Shown one piece after another: positions 33,543-43,230 of a DNA stretch of 64,000 nt (its first letter is position 1; each line of letters opens with the position of its first letter). Both the position numbers and the translations under genes were made by a program. Location of the stretch: the NCBI GenBank assembly GCA_965222895.1, contig CBDCVB010000002.1, positions 434,001-498,000 of the forward strand, in the 5' to 3' direction. The notes below the pieces were generated by a model. It had not been told where the DNA came from, made no database searches, and was given only the letters and a program-made list of their open reading frames with translations. The DNA is from Bin87 sp965222895. GTDB taxonomy: Bacteria; Chloroflexota; Dehalococcoidia; Lucifugimonadales; UBA3495.

Positions 33543-36500
33543 TTAGTCCGCGCTGGCTGCCACTGCTGCCGTTTGCCCCAACGTCTCCCGCAAATAGCGT
33601 CCCGTGTGGCTCTGCTCCACCTCGGCCAGCAGCTCGGGGGTGCCGCAGGCGAGCAGGTTGCCGCCCTGGTCGCCGGCGCCGGGGCCGAGATCGATTACCC
33701 AGTCGGCGTTTTTGATTAAGTCCAGGTTGTGCTCGATGAGCAGGACCGAGTTGCCCTGGTCGACCAGGCGGTGCAGCACACGCAGCAGGGCGGCGCAGTC
33801 CTCGAAGGACAGGCCGGTGGTGGGTTCGTCCAACAGGTAGAGGGTGCGGCCGGTGGCGCGGCGTGATAGCTCAGTGGCCAGCTTGACCCGCTGCGCCTCG
33901 CCACCGGACAGCGTGGTGGCCGGCTGGCCGAGGCGGATGTAGCCCAACCCCACATCCCGCAGCGTCTCCAGCTTGGTCCTGATGCGCGAGAAGTTCCAGA
34001 AGAAGTCCAGCGCCGTTTCCACCGTCATCGACAGCACGTCGGCGATGGACTGGTCGCGCAGCAGCACTTCCAGCGCCTCCCGGTTGTAGCGGCGGCCCTG
34101 GCAAACCTCGCAGGGGACGGTAACGTCGGGCAGGAACTGCATCTCAATCTGGATGTAACCCTCGCCCTGGCAGGACTCGCAGCGTCCACCCTTGACATTG
34201 AACGAGAAACGACCGGGTTTGTAACCCCGGATGCGCGCCTCGGGCAGCGTGGCGAACAGCTCGCGGATGGGTGTAAACGCTCCGGTGTAGGTCGCCGGGT
34301 TGCTGCGCGGGGTGCGGCCGATGGGCGACTGGTCGATGTTGACCACCTTGTCGATGTGCTCGATGCCACGCACCTCGTCGTGCTCACCGGGGCGGTCGCG
34401 GCCCTGGGCGACGGCCTGGGCCAGCCGCTTGTAGAGGATGTCGTACACCAGGGTGCTCTTGCCGCTGCCGGACACGCCGGTTACGCAGGTTAGCAGGCCC
34501 AGGGGGAACTCCACATCTATGCCCTTGAGGTTGTTCTCGCGCGCGCCGGTAACGGAGATGGTCAGGCCGTTGCCGGGCCGGCGTTCCTCGGGCGTGGGGA
34601 TGCGCTTGCGTCCGCTGAGGTAGGCGCCGGTGAGGGAGGCCTCGTTGTCCATGACGGCTGCCACGTCCCCGGTAGCCACGATGTGTCCGCCGTGCTCGCC
34701 GGCGCCGGGGCCAAGGTCAACGATGTAATCGGCGGCGCGCATCATGGCGTCGTCGTGCTCCACCACGATGACCGTGTTGCCCATATCGCGCAGACGGGTC
34801 AGGGTGCCAATCAGACGGTGGTCATCGTGCGGGTGCAGGCCGACGGTGGGCTCGTCGCACACGTACAGCACGCCGGTCAGCCCGCTGCCGATTTGCGTGG
34901 CGAGACGGACGCGCTGGGCCTCGCCGCCCGACAACGTGCGCGCAGTGCGGCTCATGGTTACATAGTCCAACCCAATGCTGTCCAGGAAGTGGAGCCGGCC
35001 CTCAATCTCCTTCAGAATCTGGTCGGCGATGGTCATGTCCCGCTGGGTGAGCGTGGCGGGGCCGGCGGGACGTTGACCGTTCTGGCGGGTCCGGCGAGTG
35101 CTGGGCTTCCTTCCGGTTTTAACCGTGCTCTTCTTAACCGTGCTCTCGCCGGCGGCGACGGGTGCATCGGAGGGTTCGTGGCCGTTGGCGCTGTTGTGCC
35201 CGTTGACCGAGCCGTTGGCTGATGCCTCGGCGTCCGGTTTGATGCTGCGAACCCACTGCAAGCCCCGTCCGATGGTGAGGCTGCTAACTTCCATTATGTT
35301 CTGCCCGCAAACCAGCACACCCAGAGCCTCGGGGCGCAGCCGCGCGCCGCTACAGGAACGGCAAGCGCGCTGGGCCATGTACCGCTCAATCTCGCTGCGG
35401 GTATGGTCGGATTCGGTGTCCCGGTAGCGGCGTTGCAGGTTGGGGATGACACCCTCGTAGGTGGTGTTCCAGGCGTAGCTGCGACCCCGACCGGTGCGGT
35501 GGCGCACTTGCACCTGACGCTCGCCGGCGCCGTAGAGTATGACGTTGACTTGCTCTTCGGTCAGTTCGCGCACCGGAACCTCCGGCGAGAAATCAAACTC
35601 CCTGGCCACTCCTTCCATCATACTGGCGTACCAGGCGTTGGCCGCTCCGGAGCGTGCCCAGGGCACCACCGCTCCTTCCAGCAGCGACAGCGAGCGATTC
35701 TGGATGACCATGGACGCATCAACTTCCAGCTGGTAGCCCAGGCCGGTGCAGGTGGAGCAGGCGCCGTGGGGGCTGTTGAAGCTGAAGGTGCGCGGTTCAA
35801 TCTCGGGGAGGCTGACACCACACGCGACGCAGGCGAACTGCTCGCTGAATACCAGGTCGTCCTCCCCCTCACGGGCCACGGTGAGCACACCCTCGCCTTC
35901 GCGCAGTGCGGTTTCCACCGACTCGGTGACGCGGCTGGCTTCGGTGTCGCTGCGGATGATGAGGCGATCCACGACGATGTCGATGTAGTGCCACTTCTGC
36001 TTGTCCAGGATCAACGTGTCGGTGTCTTCAACCAGCATCACCTCGTCGTTGACGCGCATACGCACGAAACCGCCCCGTCGTGCCGCCTCAAACACCTCCT
36101 TGTGCTCGCCCTTCTTGCGCCGAATCTTGGGCGCCAGCAGCGTAATGCGCGAGGATTCCGGCAGGTTCAGGATGGCATCCACGATCTGCTGGACGGTTTG
36201 GCGGGCCACCGGGTTACCGCACTTGGGGCAGTGGGGTTTGCCCACCCGAGCGAACAGCAGCCGCAGGTAGTCGTAAATTTCAGTTACCGTACCCACCGTG
36301 GAGCGGGGGTTGTGGGACACGCCCTTCTGGTCGATGGAAATGGCTGGCGACAGACCTTCGATGTAATCGACATCGGGCTTGTCCATGCGGCCCAGGAACT
36401 GGCGGGCGTAGGCGGACAGCGATTCTACGTAGCGCCGTTGCCCCTCCGCATAGATGGTGTCAAACGCCAGGCTGCTTTTGCCCGAACCCGACACGCCGGT

Positions 36501-36593
36501 AATCACCACCAGCCGGTCGCGTGGAATGGTTACGTCGATATTTTTGAGGTTGTGCTCGCGGGCACCCTTGATGTAGATGACGTCCTGAGGCAT
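33543..36593 (-). CDS. uvrA: Excinuclease ABC subunit A
   Basis: 1016 residues. Two ABC ATPase halves are visible with Walker A GVSGSGKSSLAFDT and GVSGSGKSTLVYDIL, signature LSGGEAQRVRLATQIG and LSGGEAQRVKLATELS, and zinc-finger cysteines (CVACG...CSTCTG, CESCQGEGY...CEVCQG). UvrA finds bulky DNA damage for nucleotide excision repair. Oddity: about 60 residues near 455-515 form a low-complexity Asn/Ser/Thr/Arg insert (NGSVNGHNSANGHE...) before the first signature motif. Confidence 0.97.
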   Translation of the reverse strand: MPQDVIYIKGAREHNLKNIDVTIPRDRLVVITGVSGSGKSSLAFDTIYAEGQRRYVESLSAYARQFLGRMDKPDVDYIEGLSPAISIDQKGVSHNPRSTVGTVTEIYDYLRLLFARVGKPHCPKCGNPVARQTVQQIVDAILNLPESSRITLLAPKIRRKKGEHKEVFEAARRGGFVRMRVNDEVMLVEDTDTLILDKQKWHYIDIVVDRLIIRSDTEASRVTESVETALREGEGVLTVAREGEDDLVFSEQFACVACGVSLPEIEPRTFSFNSPHGACSTCTGLGYQLEVDASMVIQNRSLSLLEGAVVPWARSGAANAWYASMMEGVAREFDFSPEVPVRELTEEQVNVILYGAGERQVQVRHRTGRGRSYAWNTTYEGVIPNLQRRYRDTESDHTRSEIERYMAQRACRSCSGARLRPEALGVLVCGQNIMEVSSLTIGRGLQWVRSIKPDAEASANGSVNGHNSANGHEPSDAPVAAGESTVKKSTVKTGRKPSTRRTRQNGQRPAGPATLTQRDMTIADQILKEIEGRLHFLDSIGLDYVTMSRTARTLSGGEAQRVRLATQIGSGLTGVLYVCDEPTVGLHPHDDHRLIGTLTRLRDMGNTVIVVEHDDAMMRAADYIVDLGPGAGEHGGHIVATGDVAAVMDNEASLTGAYLSGRKRIPTPEERRPGNGLTISVTGARENNLKGIDVEFPLGLLTCVTGVSGSGKSTLVYDILYKRLAQAVAQGRDRPGEHDEVRGIEHIDKVVNIDQSPIGRTPRSNPATYTGAFTPIRELFATLPEARIRGYKPGRFSFNVKGGRCESCQGEGYIQIEMQFLPDVTVPCEVCQGRRYNREALEVLLRDQSIADVLSMTVETALDFFWNFSRIRTKLETLRDVGLGYIRLGQPATTLSGGEAQRVKLATELSRRATGRTLYLLDEPTTGLSFEDCAALLRVLHRLVDQGNSVLLIEHNLDLIKNADWVIDLGPGAGDQGGNLLACGTPELLAEVEQSHTGRYLRETLGQTAAVAASAD

Positions 36594-36642
36594 AAGGCTA
36601 TTCTACCGGATTTGGGAGAGGGCGGATTTAGGGGAGGACGGA

Positions 36643-37050
36643 TTACATCAGAGCGGTAAAGCCGGCCTGTGTGAAGTGATGGTCATTAGTCAAAGCTTCC
36701 CGTATGTCCCAAGCTGCCATCAGCTGGAAACTGGCGCAATCTACCAAGCCCCACTCCCGGTCTGGCCGGGCGTTGTAGAAACCGACAGCGTTCCAGAATT
36801 GCAACGAGGTCTGAGGCTCTACGTCTATATTGCGGTTGTGCTCAAAACTCCTGATCAGGGACACAGCAGCCCTTCGCTTTTCTGCTCCGTAGCGGCTTAT
36901 GCCATTCAACAGTTCGGAAAGAACCATTTCACTGGTCACTATGCGGCGATGCGCCAGTTCAGTAAAAAGCCGCAGCGCTATCCTGTGCAACGCATCCCTT
37001 TCAATCAGCAGAGCAATCCAATAGCAAGTATCCGCAAAGACGGGGCGCAT
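36643..37050 (-). CDS. PIN-domain protein (VapC-like)
   Basis: 135 residues. PIN acidic positions are visible: FADTCYWIALL, SEMVLSELLN, GLVDCASFQLM and ALTNDHHFTQAGF. It begins 2 bp after the stop of the preceding gene, the usual antitoxin-toxin spacing. Likely a ribonuclease toxin; target unknown. Confidence 0.8.
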   Translation of the reverse strand: MRPVFADTCYWIALLIERDALHRIALRLFTELAHRRIVTSEMVLSELLNGISRYGAEKRRAAVSLIRSFEHNRNIDVEPQTSLQFWNAVGFYNARPDREWGLVDCASFQLMAAWDIREALTNDHHFTQAGFTALM

Positions 37051-37052
37051 TA

Positions 37053-37469
37053 CTAGTCCACCTTGGGCCGGCCGTAGAGATAATGGTGCATATTCTTGGC
37101 AAGGTCAGTGGGGACATCATCCCAATCGTCCTGTGGGTATTTTTTGTGAATCTCTTTGATGATGTGCAACAGCGTAGGCATTTCGGGGTCTTCAGGCGGC
37201 ATTACCCGGTCCGTCTTTTTAGTGTCCATGCTGACGATACGTTGCAGCCGGCCGTCGGCAAAGTCGCCTACGCCAACGATGTTGAGGGGGTATCGCCCCT
37301 GCTTGTGCTTACTCTCGAGGATGCCCCATTGGTCAGCCGTGAAATCGGCCAGAACCTCAGAGCCGTCATCGAGCAGCAGATTGTAAGCGCCGCTATGGTC
37401 CAGATTCATCTCAATGGACTTTACTGCCGCGACCAGTTCTACGGGATGGTGTCCGGTTTTTGCTGGCAT
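37053..37469 (-). CDS. Putative partner of the PIN protein
   Basis: 138 residues from ATG 37469 (GGAGG upstream); a longer frame reaches 37622 but overlaps the biotin carrier gene. VELVAAVKSIEMNLDHSGAY, LLLDDGSEVLADFTADQW and RYPLNIVGVGDFADGRLQRI suggest a small beta domain of the kind found in some antitoxin-like partners. No RHH, AbrB or Phd motif is evident, so the antitoxin call comes from its position. Confidence 0.55.
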   Translation of the reverse strand: MPAKTGHHPVELVAAVKSIEMNLDHSGAYNLLLDDGSEVLADFTADQWGILESKHKQGRYPLNIVGVGDFADGRLQRIVSMDTKKTDRVMPPEDPEMPTLLHIIKEIHKKYPQDDWDDVPTDLAKNMHHYLYGRPKVD

Positions 37470-37495
37470 AGTGGCTCGTCCTCCGGGGTGGTGGG

Positions 37496-37930
37496 CTATT
37501 CCAATTCTACCAGCGGGTCGTTGGTGTTTACCGAGTCCAGGGGTTGGACGAATACGGTTTTTACGATGCCATCGCGGTGGGCCAGGATGCTTTGCTCCAT
37601 CTTCATTGCCTCTACCACGCAAACTTCGTCGCCGGCGGACACGGCGTCGCCGGGACGCACCAGCACCGACATTACCCGGCCCGGCATCGGTGAACGCAGG
37701 ATGTCATCGTCAATCGCTCCGGCGGAGCCAACCGGGCCGGGGGCGGGCGCTTCAGGTACGTTCAATCCGCCGGCGGGCCGGCCCCGGCGCGGGGGCACTG
37801 GGCCGCTGGCAACTTCAATGTCAATCTGAAAGGTTTCGCCGTCAACGGTAACCTCGACGGGCGACTCGCTGAGGTCGCCAACTTCGACGGTGTACCATTG
37901 GTCGCCGATGCGTACCCTTATAGTTGTCAC
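37496..37930 (-). CDS. Biotin carrier (biotinyl-lipoyl) protein
   Basis: 144 residues. The C-terminal 75 residues form a biotinyl domain: LRSPMPGRVMSVLVRPGDAV, then VVEAMKMEQSILAHRDG with the biotinylated Lys in EAMKME. An N-terminal domain precedes a Pro/Gly linker (GRPAGGLNVPEAPAPGP). It lies 21 bp downstream of the biotin carboxylase, so they form a carrier-carboxylase pair for an acyl-CoA carboxylase. Confidence 0.88.
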   Translation of the reverse strand: MTTIRVRIGDQWYTVEVGDLSESPVEVTVDGETFQIDIEVASGPVPPRRGRPAGGLNVPEAPAPGPVGSAGAIDDDILRSPMPGRVMSVLVRPGDAVSAGDEVCVVEAMKMEQSILAHRDGIVKTVFVQPLDSVNTNDPLVELE

Positions 37931-37951
37931 GCTGCCATTTTCGCCAGGTTT

Positions 37952-39532
37952 TTAGGTTGCGCTCCCGAGCCGTGAGCGGAACAGTTCCCGCCGTCCCTGG
38001 GTACGCCAACGGGAGCCGGCGGTTTCCGGGGAAGCGTTGGCAGCCTGCTGGTCGGCCTGTGCCGCCAGTACGGCCGCTCCAATGGCGGCGGCCAGGGCTC
38101 GCGGATTCTGCGCCAAGTCAGGATTATACCCGTTCTGGCGCCCGTTGCTCGACCCGCCGTTGCCGTTTTCACCGGAGCCCTGAGCCCACTGTCGGCGTTG
38201 TAGAATCTGCGCCAGGCTGCCGGTGTTGTAGTTGCCGGACGAAAACTCGTCGCTGGCCAGCACGTCCCGCAGCAGCGGTATGTTGGTGGTAACGCCCTCC
38301 AGCCGGAAGTCGGCCAGCGCGGAATCCAGCCTGGAGATGGCAGTGGCGCGATCCGGGCCCCACGCCATCACCTTGGCCAACAACGGTTCGTAGTGCAGTG
38401 AGACCTCGTATCCGATGCCGAGCGCAGTGTCCACTCGGATGTGGTCGCCGGCGGGGAGGTGCAGGTCGGTAACGACGCCGACGTTGGGCAGGCAGGTGTC
38501 CGGGTCTTCCGGATATACCCGCGCTTCGATGGCGTGTCCGTTGCGGTGGATGTCGCGCTGGCGCTGGGCAAAGGGAATGCCGGCCGCCGACTGGAGCTGC
38601 AACTCCACGATGTCCTGGCCGGTGAGCAACTCGGTGATGCCGTGCTCCACCTGCAACCGGGGGTTCATTTCGAGAAAGTAGAAGTGTCCGTCGGGAGTAA
38701 CCAGGAACTCAACAGTGCCAGCATTGGTGTAGCCGATTTCCCGTCCCAGCTGGCGGGACAGGCGCCCAATTTGCCCGCGCACTTCGTCGGACAATTTGCC
38801 GGAGGCCGGCGTTTCTTCGATGAGCTTCTGGTTGCGACGCTGTATGGAACAGTCTCGTTCAAACAGGTGCAAAACGTTGCCGTACTGGTCGGCGATGAGC
38901 TGCACCTCGATGTGCGATGCGCCCTGCAGGTAGCGTTCGTAAAAGAGGCTGGCGTCGGCAAAGGCGGCCAGCGCGGTTTTGCGGGTCCTTTCGATGATGG
39001 GTTCCAGCTCGGCCATGGTGTGCACCACGTGGATGCCGATACCCCCGCCGCCCGCCGTGGCTTTTACCATCATCGGGAAACCCAGTTCCCAGGCTTTGTT
39101 GATGGCCTCCTCGTCTTTCACTGGCTCTTCCGTACCAGGCATCACGGGCAAACCGGACTTGCGGGCGACACGTCGGGCCGAAAGCTTGTCGGCCATCTGG
39201 TTCAGCACCTCCTCGCCGGGGCCGATAAACACGATGCCGTCGGCTTTGCAACGGCGGGCCAGTTCAGAGTTTTCCGACAGGAACCCGTAACCGGGATGGA
39301 CAGCCTCAGCGCCGGTGTCGCGGCAGGCGGCCAGCACGGAGTCAATATTCAGATAGGATTCAGACGCCGCCGCGCTGCCAATGCACACCGATTCGTCGGC
39401 CAGTCGGGTGTGAGCGGTGCCGGCGTCGGCTTCGGAATAGACGGCGACGGTGGCAACTCCGATGCGCCGGCAAGTGCGAATGATGCGGGCGGCAATTTCG
39501 CCCCGGTTGGCAACCAATACTTTGCTGAACAT
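37952..39532 (-). CDS. accC: Biotin carboxylase subunit of acyl-CoA carboxylase
   Basis: 526 residues, ATP-grasp enzyme that carboxylates biotin on the carrier encoded next. Landmarks: FSKVLVANRGEIAARIIRT, VHPGYGFLSENSELARRC, MVKATAGGGGIGIHVVH (ATP loop; GIGIH replaces the common GRGM) and LEMNPRLQVEHGITELLTG. About 75 C-terminal residues past the core hold a Gly/Asn-rich stretch and a GSRWRTQGRR segment. No carboxyltransferase gene is adjacent, so the substrate acyl-CoA is unknown. Confidence 0.9.
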   Translation of the reverse strand: MFSKVLVANRGEIAARIIRTCRRIGVATVAVYSEADAGTAHTRLADESVCIGSAAASESYLNIDSVLAACRDTGAEAVHPGYGFLSENSELARRCKADGIVFIGPGEEVLNQMADKLSARRVARKSGLPVMPGTEEPVKDEEAINKAWELGFPMMVKATAGGGGIGIHVVHTMAELEPIIERTRKTALAAFADASLFYERYLQGASHIEVQLIADQYGNVLHLFERDCSIQRRNQKLIEETPASGKLSDEVRGQIGRLSRQLGREIGYTNAGTVEFLVTPDGHFYFLEMNPRLQVEHGITELLTGQDIVELQLQSAAGIPFAQRQRDIHRNGHAIEARVYPEDPDTCLPNVGVVTDLHLPAGDHIRVDTALGIGYEVSLHYEPLLAKVMAWGPDRATAISRLDSALADFRLEGVTTNIPLLRDVLASDEFSSGNYNTGSLAQILQRRQWAQGSGENGNGGSSNGRQNGYNPDLAQNPRALAAAIGAAVLAAQADQQAANASPETAGSRWRTQGRRELFRSRLGSAT

Positions 39533-39772
39533 CTATGGCCTCGGTGTGTCAACCCAACGCCGGAACGCCACCGGTTGTCGCCAAGTGGCCGCGCGCCGAT
39601 TGCAGCGTACCGGTGCGAAGGGTGTGATGCTGTCTCAGAAAAACTTCAACGTTACCGCTAACTGCGAGGTTATCCCTAAACTGCGAGTTAACCGCCGCAG
39701 CAAATCACCTGGGTAGTTAACGACGTTGTAATCCTTTTGGCTTCGGTGGTTCAACAAATGGTGGGGCGAGTT

Positions 39773-40540
39773 TCAGGCTAATTTCGTCGCGTCAAGGAAT
39801 GTTCTGGAGTTAACTTGTCGATCCAACCAGTACTCGAGGGTGCCAGACAGGATGCTGTTCACCTCGTCCTGCACGGCGGGCGGCACGTGAATGTCCGGCA
39901 ACCGGTCGGCCCGGGAAGTGCGGTGCAACAGGCGGAGAACCTTGAGGGCAGGCAGCGACAGAGGGCGGATCACGGCGTCGGTGGGAGTGCAATCCAGGCA
40001 CAAAGTCCCGCCTGCCCCGGCCGCAAACCGGTGTTGCTCGGGTTCCAGTTCGTTGCCGCAATCTATGCAGTTGTACAGCTCGGGCAGGAACCCGGACCGG
40101 TTGAGCAGGTGCAGGTCAAAGTAGCGCAGGGGCAGTTCCGACGTTGGGTCGGCGCCGATGGCGGACAGGGTTTGCAGGGTCAGGTCGAACAGCTCGGGGT
40201 TGGCCGATGCCAGGGCGCTGAAGCCATCCACGAGTTCGGCCACGTACAGCGCGCGCGCGGTGGTACGGTAGTCGGTTTTGACCGAGTTGAAGGCGGTAAC
40301 CACCTCGGCCTCACTGACAATATCCAGCGAACGACCACGGACGAGGGATACCCGGAGCAGGGTCAGCGGCTCGAAGTGGCCCATCAGTTTGCTGGTGAGA
40401 CGGCGGGCGCCGCGGGCCACCACCTCCAGCTTGCCGTGCTCCCGCGTGAGCAGCGTCGAAATGACATCTGCCTCGCCCACCACGCGTTTGCGCAGGGTGA
40501 GGGCCACGGCGCGGTAGGTTCGGGGCAGCGTCATGGTCAT
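39773..40540 (-). CDS. recO: DNA repair protein RecO
   Basis: 255 residues. N-terminal OB fold RTYRAVALTLRKRVVGEADV then LLTREHGKLEVVARGAR, a helical middle, and a zinc site CIDCGNELE...GGTLCLDC. RecO loads RecA with RecR onto SSB-coated DNA. The start overlaps the recR stop by 4 bp (ATGA), so the two are translationally coupled. Confidence 0.93.
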   Translation of the reverse strand: MTMTLPRTYRAVALTLRKRVVGEADVISTLLTREHGKLEVVARGARRLTSKLMGHFEPLTLLRVSLVRGRSLDIVSEAEVVTAFNSVKTDYRTTARALYVAELVDGFSALASANPELFDLTLQTLSAIGADPTSELPLRYFDLHLLNRSGFLPELYNCIDCGNELEPEQHRFAAGAGGTLCLDCTPTDAVIRPLSLPALKVLRLLHRTSRADRLPDIHVPPAVQDEVNSILSGTLEYWLDRQVNSRTFLDATKLA

Positions 40541-41160
40541 TCCAGCGCGCTGCGTCCGGCCAGGGCGCGGGTCAGCGTGGTGTCGTCGGCAAATTCCAGC
40601 GTGCCGCCCACCGGCAGCCCGCGCGCCAGCCGGGTGATGTTGATGCCAGTGTCGGCCAGCCGGCGATGGATGAAGTCGGCGGTGGCGTCGCCCTCCAGGG
40701 TTGGGTTGGTGGCGACAATCAATTCCTGGAATGGGTCGCCGGTGTTTTCCAGGCGCGCAAACAGCTGGGGCAGGTGGATGTCTTCGGGGCCAACGCCGTT
40801 CAGCGGAGACAGGACTCCGTGCAGCACGTGATAGAGGCCCCGGTAGGCGCGAGTCCGTTCCAGCGCCACCAGGTCTCGCGACTCTTCAACGACGCAAATC
40901 TGCTCGCGGTTGCGATGCGGGTTGGCGCAGATGTCGCAGGGGGAGGCATCGGTCAGGTTGCGGCACTCATCGCAAAAGAGGATCAGGTCTTTGACCGCGA
41001 TGATGGCGTCGGCCAGCGCCCGCGCGTCCTCGGTGGGAATCTGCGCGATGTAGTAGGCAATCCGCTGTGCGCTCTTTGGGCCGATGCCGGGCAACTGATG
41101 CAGCGTCTCAATGAGCTGGCTGAGGGAGCGGGTGGTGCCCGGACTGGGCTGACTAAGCAT
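40537..41160 (-). CDS. recR: Recombination protein RecR
   Basis: 207 residues from ATG 41160 (AGGA upstream; a TTG at 41175 is also open). SQLIETLHQLPGIGPKSAQRIAYYI is the helix-hairpin-helix; FCDECRNLTDASPCDIC the zinc finger; ICVVEESRDLVALERTRAYR the Toprim domain; VGGTLEFADDTTLTRALAGR the C-terminus. Confidence 0.96.
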   Translation of the reverse strand: MLSQPSPGTTRSLSQLIETLHQLPGIGPKSAQRIAYYIAQIPTEDARALADAIIAVKDLILFCDECRNLTDASPCDICANPHRNREQICVVEESRDLVALERTRAYRGLYHVLHGVLSPLNGVGPEDIHLPQLFARLENTGDPFQELIVATNPTLEGDATADFIHRRLADTGINITRLARGLPVGGTLEFADDTTLTRALAGRSALE

Positions 41161-41254
41161 ATTATTCCTGACCAATGCGGCCCGCGTGGGGGCGGCGGCA
41201 ACGGAACCGTTTTGCCAGCGTCGGAACCGACGGCGTGGGAACCGACCGCGCCGG

Positions 41255-41557
41255 TTAGGTGAGGCCCGGTATGTTCAGCCCGCCGGTTACGGCGTTCATC
41301 TTCTCGGCGGCCATCTGCTGGGTGCGCGCCGACGCGTCGTTGACGGCAGCGGCCACCAGGTCTTGCAACAGATCAATGTCCTCAGCGGCCTCCGGTTCGA
41401 TGACCACCTCCGACACTTCCTGGCGGCCGTTCATGGTCACGCGAACCACGCCACCGCCGGCGGAGCCTTCCACGGTAAGTTCTTCCAGTTCCTGCTGCAC
41501 CTTGGCCAGCCGGTTCTGCAACTGCTGGGCCTGCCGCATCATTTTGCGATTCATCAT
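41255..41557 (-). CDS. ybaB: YbaB/EbfC nucleoid-associated protein
   Basis: 100 residues: MRQAQQLQNRLAKVQQELEELTV coiled start, then VRVTMNGRQEVSEVVIEPEA and DLLQDLVAAAVNDASARTQQ. The protein binds DNA as a dimer. Its location between dnaX and recR is the conserved bacterial order. Confidence 0.95.
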   Translation of the reverse strand: MMNRKMMRQAQQLQNRLAKVQQELEELTVEGSAGGGVVRVTMNGRQEVSEVVIEPEAAEDIDLLQDLVAAAVNDASARTQQMAAEKMNAVTGGLNIPGLT

Positions 41558-41559
41558 AA

Positions 41560-43230
41560 TTAGTTGGGCGTCTCCTGTTGGTCTTCGACGATACGCGCAC
41601 CCAGGCCGATGGCGGTGCGGACGAGATGGCTTTCCTGCACGGAACTGCGGGCCGGCCGCGTCGCATTGGGGTTGCCGTTGGCCAATGTTACCTCAAATGG
41701 ATGGCGAGTACCGAATGACTGCTCAATCGCCGTCTCGATGGTATCACGAACCCTGGGATCGGACAGTTCTTCCTGCATACGATCCAGGTTGGCGGCGTTC
41801 CGGAAAGGCAGCACGAGGGAGTTGCCGTCGTCGGACATTTGCACCTGGTCGGACCGGCAATCCCGCAGCAGCGCGCCGAGGCTGTACTTGTTGCCCTTGG
41901 TGCGGCTCAACTCGCGGACGGCCTGCTCCCATCGTCCCTGCAAGCTGTTCGGAGCCGCTGCCGGAGCGGCCGGAGTCGCGGGCTGACGGGCCGGTTGCTC
42001 GGGCGGTTGCGATGGCGGGCGTTGTTGCGACGGCGATGCTGGCGCCGGGCGTTCCGGTGGCGGACGCTGTTGGGGCGGACGTTGTTGCGCCGGCGCACGC
42101 CGGGCTGGGTCTGCCGGTGTCGCCCGCGCCGCCGATGAAACGGGTTCGGCGGTGGGTTCCTCACGTCCAATCTCGGCGGCGGCGATCTCCAGCGGCAACG
42201 AGGCGGGAGCATCGTAGCGCAGGTTGGCCTCGGCCCAGATGCGAACGGCGCGCAGGATGCGGGACTGGTCGGTTTGCTGCACCGTTGCCCGGAGCGCGGC
42301 CAGCACATCGTCCGGCAGATCCAGCGTGTCGGCGGCGTTCCAGGAAACCAGCAGCGCAGATCGCAGCAGTTCCAGCGTCTGGCGGTGCATCTGGCGGGGA
42401 TCGGCGCCCTCCCAGACCGCCTCATTGATGGCGGACAGCGCGCCGGGGGTGTCGCCGGCCAGCAGTTTTTGCACCAGCGCCAGGTAGGCATCGTCGCGGC
42501 CCAGTCCCAGCAGTTCTTCAACTGCGCTGACCTTGATGGTGTCGGTGGATGAGACTACCAGTTGTTCCAGCAGGTTCTCGGCGTCGCGCAGGGAACCGCC
42601 GGCGTTGCGGGCCACCAGGCGGAGGGCGTCCGGCTCGACGGCCACGGCTTCGCTGTCGGTGATATGGGCCAGCCGGTCGTAAATGACCTGGCCGGGCAGG
42701 CGGCGAAAGTCGTAACGCTGGCAGCGGGAGATGATGGTGGGCAGGATGTTGTGGGCTTCGGTGGTGCAGAGGATGAAGATGACGTGCGGCGGCGGCTCTT
42801 CCAGCGTCTTCAAAAACGCGTTGGAAGCCTGCGCGGTGAGCATGTGCGCTTCGTCGATGATGTAGACCTTGCGCTTGCTTTCGGCGGGCAGGAAGTGGAC
42901 CCGGTCGCGAATATCGCGGATTTCATCAATGCCCCGGTTGCTGGCAGCGTCCAGTTCGATGATGTCCAGGTTGCGGCCCTCGTTGATGGAGCTGCATGGG
43001 TGGCACTCGTTGCAAGGGTCGCCCTGCTGGGGGTTGGCGCAGTTGACGGCCTTGGCCAGCACGCGGGCGGTGGTGGTTTTGCCGGTGCCCCTGGGCCCGC
43101 AGAAAAGGTAGCTATGGCTGACCCGGCCCTGCATGATGGCCTGGCGCAGGGTGTTGGTAACGTGTTCCTGGCCGGCCAGGTCGCTGAACCGGCTGGGCCG
43201 CCATTTGCGGTAGTAAACCTGAGAGGTCAT
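41560..43230 (-). CDS. dnaX: DNA polymerase III subunit gamma/tau
   Basis: 556 codons from ATG 43230 (MTSQVYYRKWRPSRFSDLAG); an upstream open extension runs to 43335. Walker A CGPRGTGKTTTARVLAKAV, zinc module CANPQQGDPCNECHPC, Walker B KVYIIDEAHMLTAQASNAFL and sensor VIFILCTTEAHNILPTI are present. A Pro/Gln/Arg-rich linker (about residues 375-435) joins the C-terminal tau-like part. It heads the dnaX-ybaB-recR-recO cluster. Confidence 0.96.
   Translation of the reverse strand: MTSQVYYRKWRPSRFSDLAGQEHVTNTLRQAIMQGRVSHSYLFCGPRGTGKTTTARVLAKAVNCANPQQGDPCNECHPCSSINEGRNLDIIELDAASNRGIDEIRDIRDRVHFLPAESKRKVYIIDEAHMLTAQASNAFLKTLEEPPPHVIFILCTTEAHNILPTIISRCQRYDFRRLPGQVIYDRLAHITDSEAVAVEPDALRLVARNAGGSLRDAENLLEQLVVSSTDTIKVSAVEELLGLGRDDAYLALVQKLLAGDTPGALSAINEAVWEGADPRQMHRQTLELLRSALLVSWNAADTLDLPDDVLAALRATVQQTDQSRILRAVRIWAEANLRYDAPASLPLEIAAAEIGREEPTAEPVSSAARATPADPARRAPAQQRPPQQRPPPERPAPASPSQQRPPSQPPEQPARQPATPAAPAAAPNSLQGRWEQAVRELSRTKGNKYSLGALLRDCRSDQVQMSDDGNSLVLPFRNAANLDRMQEELSDPRVRDTIETAIEQSFGTRHPFEVTLANGNPNATRPARSSVQESHLVRTAIGLGARIVEDQQETPN

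Noticed and set aside
35403..36659. A 418-codon plus-strand frame
   Set aside because: It is antisense to uvrA.
38441..39661. A 406-codon plus-strand frame
   Set aside because: It is antisense to the biotin carboxylase gene.
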